The position numbers were made by a program, and so were the translations under genes. The notes beneath the pieces are model-generated. The model saw only the letters and a program-made list of their open reading frames with translations. It made no database searches and was not told where the DNA came from. Of a stretch of DNA of 64,000 nt, positions 24,601-33,600 are shown in pieces. Numbering within the stretch: position 1 is the first letter of the stretch; every line of letters begins with the position of its first letter. This stretch comes from Rhyacophila brunnea. Lineage: Eukaryota; Arthropoda; Insecta; Trichoptera; Rhyacophilidae. The DNA lies in assembly GCA_022495005.1 (NCBI GenBank), contig JAGYXB010000061.1, positions 248,001 through 312,000 on the forward strand, read 5' to 3'.

Positions 24601-27600
24601 GGTTCGTAAACTTTTCCATTTCGAGCGCTGTATCTAATTTATCTACTGATCTATCTCTTTTTTATGTAATACTGTTATATTTATATATCTTTGTTTCTAA
24701 ATGTCATGTTGTGAACGTCTTAAACTCATAATTTGTAATCTCCGCAATATGTTAAAAAAAATGAAATTGAAAATTACCATTTTGGAGTGTAGATATAAGT
24801 ATTATGCCAAAATGACTTTCCACAGATGAAAAATACTGCCTGTGTCCAATCAGTAGTAGGTATCTAATCGGCGCTCGAAATGGAAAAGTTTACGACCCGG
24901 AGCGCTCGACAGTTTTCTGAAGATATTTCCATAGTTCTCAAATTTTATGGGTATTTCATAAAAATAAGTGTGTTAGATTTTCTATTTATGGCCTCCTATC
25001 TGGTGCAAATGGTCAAATTATTTTTTCCATGAGACGGAGCGATAATTTTGCCGATTTCAGCAGACAGGAACACGGCGCTCCGGTGCGCTCCTGTCCATTT
25101 CGAGCCCTGTATCTAATCATATAAATAAAGACATCTGCATACGAATTACAATAATATATTATTTTTGCAATCTCTCATAATAATGACGTTATCATATTAT
25201 TATGTATTTATGCTATTTTCTGAGTTAATTATTGTTAGTTTTCTCTAATAACATTATTATTTCAAAAAAATGATAATTCAAAAAAACAAAAAATCTAGCA
25301 GAACGTGGTTTCGATCCACGGACCTCTGGGTTATGGGCCCAGCACGCTTCCGCTGCGCCACTCTGCTATACGAGAAGTCGGACAAAAATAAGCAAGATAA
25401 ATTAGTGCAGTTCTAAACCATTAAAGAATTATTTTTTTAAATTCATAGCGACCCTATTGATACCACTTGTATTAATTTGTACACCAATAAGTATTATCAA
25501 ATCAATTATAATAAAATAATAAATATATTATAATAATAATATTAAACAACATAATTATTCTGTAGTTACGTTGATTTCATTTTGTAAATCTATCAAACCA
25601 AATAGGTAATATCAGTATTTGTAATTTCTAATTTAAAATAACAATAACATAAGGACCATTATATTATACTGACATCTGTTGAAAATATTGCTTAAAAATA
25701 TTGGTAAGCTTTGTTGTTTTAAATTTTTATTATAGATGTCGGTATATGTAATTTTATTTATAAATAAAATCATAATATTTTTTAAAGCTAACCTAACCTA
25801 ACATAAAAACTAAAACACATTAATAATCATGATATTTTAGTTGCCGACATGTTGATGGGAGTATATTTACTTGCGATTGGAATACAAGATTGTCGTTTCC
25901 GCAATGAATATCACAAACATTCAAATCAGTGGACCAAGTCCTGGGGCTGCACAATTATTGGGGCCACAGCCATGACATCATCTGAGGTAATTTTTGTTTA
26001 TTTTTATCTATTATTTATTTAGGACATTTACTTAGGTGCTTATGTTTATTTAAAATAAATAACATTAATAACAATAATTTACATTCATGTTAGATTTACA
26101 GCAGTGTGGTTCTATTCTAATTATGTATATGTATTCTGATCACAAATTTGATACATGTACAATACCTACATGAATATAGCCTCAATTACATTGAGCTTCT
26201 TTACGAGCTGTTTATTGTCGAATTAAAAAGCGGGCGTTTCTCGGTAGAGTGTTTGCAACCTGCTTATTAGCTGGGCTTACACTGGGCGACTTTACTGACA
26301 GATTGTAAATTCGCCAATAAACAGCTCGTAAAGAAGCTCAAAGTAATTGAGGCTTTAGTTAGATTATATGTGACGCTAAAAAACAAACGTGGCCATCTCC
26401 ATCACAAGTGAAACTGAGTAAATCAACTTTTTTGTTTTTGTGGTTAATTTGAACCCGTAAGTTAATAATTTCCTAATTTATGATTATATTTTATTTAAAA
26501 GATACGATTTAAACAATGCTCAATAATCGCGAATCTTTAACAAACAAGATATTTACGATTTTATGTTGGAGATGGCTACGTTTGTTTTGTATCATCTGGA
26601 TTTGACCAGGTTTGAAATATATACTATTGGAGATGGACAGTTTTGTTTTGTATTCGATTGGTTTGTTTTGTATTCTAACAAACAGGGTTGTGTTAAAATG
26701 GGTGCCGGACGAAATCCCGAATGCTGAAATCCCGAATGCCGACATCCCGAAAGCCGAAATCCCGAAAGCCAAAATCCCGAATGGCCGAAATCCCGAATGG
26801 CCGGAATCCCGAAGGCCGAAATCCCGATAAACAAATATAAACAGTATTAATTTTCAACCAGCGGTTCCCCAATAGGCGGCGCTTTTTCTTGGGTGTGTAA
26901 TTTAACAAGATAATTAAAATAGTTATATAAAAACTGTTATTAATTATGGAATGAAGCAACAAAATAATATTCAACCAGCGGCACCCCAAAAGGCGGCGCT
27001 TTTTCTCGATTGTATAATTTATCTAGATAATTAAAATAGTAGTATAAAAAACTATTATTAATTATGGAATGAAGCAAGAAAATAATTTTCAACCAGCGGT
27101 ACCCCAATAGGCGACGCTTTTTCTTGAATCTGTAATTTAACAAGATAATTAAAATAGTTATAATAAAAACTATTCATAATTATGGAATCAAGCAACAAAA
27201 TAATTTTCAACCAGTGGCACCCCAAAAGGCGGCGCTTTTTCTCGATTGTATAATTTATCTAGATAATTAAAATAGTAGTATTAAAAACTATTATTAATTA
27301 TGGAATGAAGCAAACAAATAATTTTCAACCAGCGGTACCCCAATAGGCGGCGCTTTTTCTTGAATGTGTAATTTAACAAGATAATTAAAATAGTTATAAA
27401 AAAACTATTCATAATTATGGAATCAAGCAACAAAATAATTTTCAACCAGCGGCACCCCAAAAGGGGACGCTTTTTCTCGATTGTATATTTAACAAGATAA
27501 TCAAAATAGTTATATAAAAACTATTATTAATTATGAAATAATGCAAAAAAATAATTTTCAACCAGCGGTACCCCAATAGGCGGCTCTTTTTCTAGAGTGT

Positions 27601-30600
27601 GTAATTAAACAAGATAATTATTTTCTTACTTCATTCCATAATTAATAATTGTTCTTATATAACTATTTTAATTATCTTGTTAAATTATACAATCGAGGAA
27701 AAGCGCCGCCTATTGGGGTGCAGCTGGTTGAAAATTATTTTGTTGCTTCATTTCATAATTAATAACAGTTTTTATATAACTATTTTAATTATCTTGTTAA
27801 ATTACTTACTCAAGAAAAAGCGCCGCCTATTGGGGTACCGCTGGTTGAAAATTATTTTCTTGCTTCATTTCATAATTAATAATAGTTTTAAATACTACTA
27901 TTTTAATTATCTAGTTAAAATATACAATCGAGAAAAAGCGCCGCCTTTTGGGGTGCCGCTGGTTGAAAATTATTTTGTTGCTTTATTCCATAATTAATAT
28001 AAGTTTTAAATACTACTATTTTAATTATCTAGTTAAAATATACAATCGAGAAAAAGCGCCGCCTTTTGGGGTGCCACTGGTTGAAAATTATTTTGTTGCA
28101 TCATTCCATAATTAATAATAGTTTTTATATAACTATTCTAATTATCTTGTTAAATTACACACTCTAGAAAAAGCGCCGCCTATTGGGGTGCCGCTGGTTG
28201 AAAATTATTTTCTTGCTTCATTTTATAATTAATAATAGTTTTTATATAACTATTTTAATTATCTTGTTAAATTATACAATCGAGGAAAAGCGCCGCCTAT
28301 TGGGGTGCCGCTGGTTGAAAATTATTTTGTTGTTTCATTCCATAATTAATAATAGTTTTCATATAACTATTTTAATTATCTTGTTAAATTACTTACTCAA
28401 GAAAAAGCGCCGCCTATTGGGGTGCCGCTGGTTGAAAATTATTACTGTTTATATTTTTTTATTTTTCGGGATTTCGGCCTTCCGGCACCCGAAAAAAACA
28501 ACAATATAAATGTATAACTTATTTCATATTTACAACTAACACTTAATAATTTGAAAATTATAATTGGGTTTATGAATTTATTTTGAGTTTTATGATATTA
28601 GAATTAAATAGGTAACTAAGCAAACATAACAATATTTTTGAATAAAAATATATAAAAAAATATAGATGACTGAACCAGTTTACACGATATTATGCAGCTT
28701 TAAAACTGAACTTAAAATATGAACAGCCAAGGCACAGCCCTGAGGTTCTAAGATGCTAAATGTCGTAAAACGTTTGAAAATCAAAATTTACTTACCGTTT
28801 TTCAGTCTTCTTTGAACGTTTAATGGTATAATTTGATCTGGTAAACTCTCGTGCATTATCTGGAGACACTATTTCAAACTTTATTTCGTCACCGTTTTAG
28901 CAACACCATCTATGTGTCACTTTTATCAAAAATGACTTTTAAATACCACGTCATTCCTTATTTTTTTCTCTATAGGCCAGTAAAATGATCTATGTGTTGG
29001 GTAAACTCGCTCCGAAGTTATTTCAAAAAATAAAAAACAGCTATGTGTAAGGTTCAAAAACCACGGTTCACAAAAACAACTATGTGTATATTATAGTAAC
29101 ATATAGATGGTATTTTGATATCGAGAGTGTAATGTTTTTTTACAGTTTGGCTACACATTGTTTGTTTCTATGTTATATGCTATGCATTATGGTCTTGCAC
29201 GACGGTTTGAAAGATGCTTTCTCAAAAAGAGAGACAGGAAATATTCAATAATTTCTGGAAGATGCCTACATGGTCAATAGGGTATAGGCGAGAATTAATT
29301 TAAAAGTTGGATAAACAACTACAAACGCCTCGATGACAGTGGCCAATTGAAAGCAACAATGACAAGTAATAAGAATCTGACTGAAGATAAATAATTGGTA
29401 GTGCAACCAAAAATCAAAACGGAGAGATTTGTGGAAAAATGTTACATTATGGTTGGATCTAATTCCAAAGTTCCCAGCCATTATTGCAGAGAAAATACCT
29501 CCAGGGTGTATGTGGAATTGTGTTTCCGATCCAAAATACAAATGCATGATGAATATAAAAAATGGTCTCTGGAAAATGGTCATAAAGCAGCTGAATATAC
29601 TCCAGTATATTTACCACCAAAAAATCAGTATCCACCAACCAGTAAAGATCAGTGTGCCATCACTGCCATCTGCTGTAGTTATAAAATGAAGAATGTTTCA
29701 GAAATGGAATACAATAGCCACATTATTAAAAAAAAAAAAGATGCTAGAAGACCAAAAATGAAATGAAGGAGAGTACCAGAAGTATTACTGGACGGTTAGT
29801 AATCACAATGGATCTCCAAAGTGTGCTGCTATGTCCAAAACACAGGCACAAATGTATTATAAACAAAAGCTGCAACTACACAATTTCACCATATACATTC
29901 TTCATAATGTATCTTCTAATGAATTTGTCTCATCTCATCGAAAGCAGGACAATACAATGAAATAATTCTAATATCGGATGGGTGTGGATATCAAAACCGA
30001 AATAAATTATTCGCTACTGCTCTAAGTTATATCTTTAGAGAGAAAAAACATCGAGATTCAACAGCTTTTATAATATATATAATGAATCATTGCCAATATC
30101 ACAGTCGAAATACATACATCTTCAGGAATTAAAAAGTGTAATAGAGAAAGATCACCACTATTTCTACGATAACCTAACATTTAAACCTGCTAATAGAAAG
30201 TAAACGAACTTATAAATATAATATCATCTCACTATTGCATTAATAATTAATAAAATGATATTGCAATTTATCACTAATACACTATGTATATTTCAACTAT
30301 TATTTATGTAACAGTTTTTCATGAATTTATTATTATTCACATTTTGATGAATAAATTAAACTATGTGTATTTACAAAACGGTCAAAACAACTTATGTGAC
30401 ATCACAAACTGTATTTTTATTATTTTTGTATTAAAAATAAAAGATTTTTGTAAACAAAATAATAATCTTAGACCATTTTCTGATTATAATAAAGCATTCT
30501 TCATAATTTTAATGTTTAAATGTAACATTATTTTTTTATTCAGTTTTATCCTTCTCCTGCACAATTTGAGAAAGTGCACATAGATGGTTTTGCTAAAACG

Positions 30601-33600
30601 GTGACGATTTGGATTATTTTCCATTCTTTGACAATTATTTCGCTTAAAAACTTGAAGAGCACATCTTATATACAGAGAAAACTTTTTGCTGAGGGAGCCA
30701 TATTGATAAAATGCCACGACATGATTGGCCATTCTGAAAAAGTGCTACGTCGTGATTGGCTAAGACGAATGTGACCACGTTTGATATAAAAAGTCAATGG
30801 AGATGACTAAGTTTGAAAAAAATCACAACTTTTATTTTGATTTTTTAAGCAGAAAATAAGGAGATAGACATGTTTAAAGTGAATATTATTATAAAAAACA
30901 ACACAAGCAGTCATACCAACCAAAAATCTCAAAAAAGTCAGTGACTGGAGATGGCCACGTTTGTTTTTTAACGTCACATATATAATATATACCCAGTGAC
31001 ATCTCTAGACAAAATGCCGCCCCATTTTTTTATACAGTATTTTTTATCATCCTTTTCATGACTCCAATAGCTAAGAAATGTGTTGTATGAATACATTACC
31101 AACAAAATATACACTTACCACCAAAACATACATAGGTGCCTAATTAAATTTAGATATAAAAAGCGAAATCACCAGAGTCTGAGGTTATATTTGATTGATA
31201 ATTCTGACACATTTGGTTTGTACCATTTAGCAATACACAGATTTATTATTTTCACACCATTTTTACTATAATATTATTGTACAAGATGACATAAAGAAAA
31301 TATTTTTAATTATTTCTATATAAGTAATATACCAAATGATTCTCCTCGATTTGCCGCCCCCAAGCGAAGCTCAATCTGCTTACCCCCACGGGACGTCACT
31401 GAATATACCAAATAAATATTGTTTATTTTTTTGGGTATGGTAGAAAAAATAATTCTATATAATATGTACATTGAAATAAGGTTGCATATTGAAAATTTGA
31501 GATGATATCGTTGACCAATTCTGCAAATATGCCGACTTATGCCGGGTCCACACTGGCAACATGACGCGCGACAACCTCGTTATATTTTACGATAAGTATG
31601 ATAATTATCGTAAAATTTATCGAGGTTGTCGCGCGACATGTTGCCAGTGTGGACCCGGCATAATACCTACATATTGAAATTTGCCATCTACGTAATACTG
31701 TGTCCAAGTGTCAAAAATCGGGAATATCATAATTAATAAATACTTAGGTAGGTAGGTACCTAATTTTTTTGAGGGGGATTATATTATACTAATTTAATTT
31801 TGATTATAATGTGACTTCTGGTATTACCTTGCCTACTACTTACTTACTGCACCTCATTGCTTCTACTGCGGACCCCTGCATTTATACGATTTTCCTTTGT
31901 TCATGTACAGATGTCTCTTGATTTGGAGATGGCATTAAAATTCAAGTATTATGGCTTATCTGTTAGACATATTGTATAATAAATTGACATGAAAATTTCT
32001 GTTCCTGGTTTGGGTATACATTCAAGAATCCAACTACTTGGCCGGTTTTATTTTCCTAGGTACCTACCTACCAATATTGTTTTGAGGTCATTTGTGATGT
32101 AATAATGTGCGTTACATTTTAATTAATGTAATACAATCAAATATTTCATTCAAATTTTTACTTGCAGTTTATTTTTTTGTATTCTTTCTTATGAGATCCG
32201 GAGCAATCCACAATGCGACGCCTGTTTGGGCCCAACTGGTCCAATCATTCTAAAAACAGGTTTGCCGATAAAATCTGTTCATACACTGTGGAATTTTATA
32301 ACTTTACTGTGAATTATATTTTTCAAGGTTTCCTTGCTTATCTTGGCATTTATGTCAGTGGAAAGATTTCTACTGATTGTGGACCCTATGGGTGGACACC
32401 CTCGGTTGACTCCTAGAGTTGCCAAACCGGCGCTTTTAATTCTATGGGGAATTGGTGTGACACTTGCAGTGCTTCCAAGTATGACAATTTTTCTAATACT
32501 ATTACAATTTACACACACAAAAGTGGACCTGAAAATATAATATAAATATAATGGACAAGATTAGTAACCATCATAAAGTTAATACTAAGTCCATTAGGCA
32601 ACTAAAGCAATTAAACATGCCAATTGATGCACTACTGTAAAGAGCAAAGCTTTGTGATAATAGTAATAATAATATTATGTAATCTACATTAGTTTTGTAA
32701 AATTTCTAGTTATTCATTGGAAAAACTCTACTCGGTTTTATGGGTCATACAGCGGAATGTGTTTCCCACTTCATCTGATGGAAAAATATCCTTTCGGTTG
32801 GCAATATTCAGCATTTATTTTTCTTGGTGTCAACATGGTTGGGTAAGAATAACATTATTCTTTCTATTATTTTACATTTTACTATGTGTACAGTAGAGAT
32901 GGGAAAACTGGTCGATTTTGAAGACTAAGCTTAGTATACTTACTACCAGTATAAAAAAATACTTGGTATCGAAACTTGTTCCAAAATACTTACTAGTATT
33001 TGGAATACTATACAGAGCATTTGGCGTGCATATGCGACATAAGTCTCATACTCAACTGGAACTAAAACCAACTCCATATTAGTATTTGAAATATCGGGTT
33101 CAATAGAATCACTAAAAATACTCTGAACTCTGATTTTCGAAATGTACCATTTATTATAAAATTTTAAACACATTTTAAATTTATTAGTTATTTTTCTGTT
33201 GGGCTATTCTTCTTCATAAAATGAATAACACTGATTTTTTTTTAATTTTAAACAATATGTTTTGAGCTGTCATAACACTCATAACAAGCCTGTGCATCAT
33301 CTCACTATGAGATAATGTGCTGCGACACAAAATTTATGAACTATTGTTCAACTGGCCAGCGACGACTCGTAATGATATCATCACAAGTTTATTGGGCCAC
33401 ACATACTGAGTATGGGTAGTTTCATCCGAGACTTGAGTACACAAACTGGTGACAGTATTTCCAACTCACCTCTAGTGTACAGTTACAAGTTTCAACATAA
33501 GTACAAAATATATATGGCTGTAGGTTTATCAACCAAGCAATCATATATATATCAAGGCATCTGAAATAAAATAAAATATTATACCTTTATTTAAATGATT

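Larger units (their letters stand above)
26370..30977. mobile_element. Outer 4.6 kb terminal-inverted-repeat element
   Basis: The left end GTGACGCTAAAAAACAAACG then TGGCCATCTCCA, and the right end TGGAGATGGCCACGTTTGTT then TTTTAACGTCAC, form ~32-bp inverted repeats with one mismatch. They are flanked by ATAT at 26366-26369 and 30978-30981. GGAGATGG copies recur just inside the ends (26568, 26630, 30796). It encloses the fold-back element and the transposase-bearing element, and lies wholly in the receptor intron 25987-32327. An alternative is two separate smaller elements sharing end sequences. Confidence 0.65.

Noticed and set aside
27677..28509. Repeated open frames with a WLKII.LLHFIINNSF motif
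   Set aside because: They are translations of the 117-bp units of the fold-back element and appear on both strands with the same repeat. There is no independent coding evidence.
32213..32416. Open frame overlapping the TM3-TM4 receptor exon in another frame, beginning before the acceptor
   Set aside because: It is out of frame with the receptor and has no homology. The frame from 32328 matches the family.
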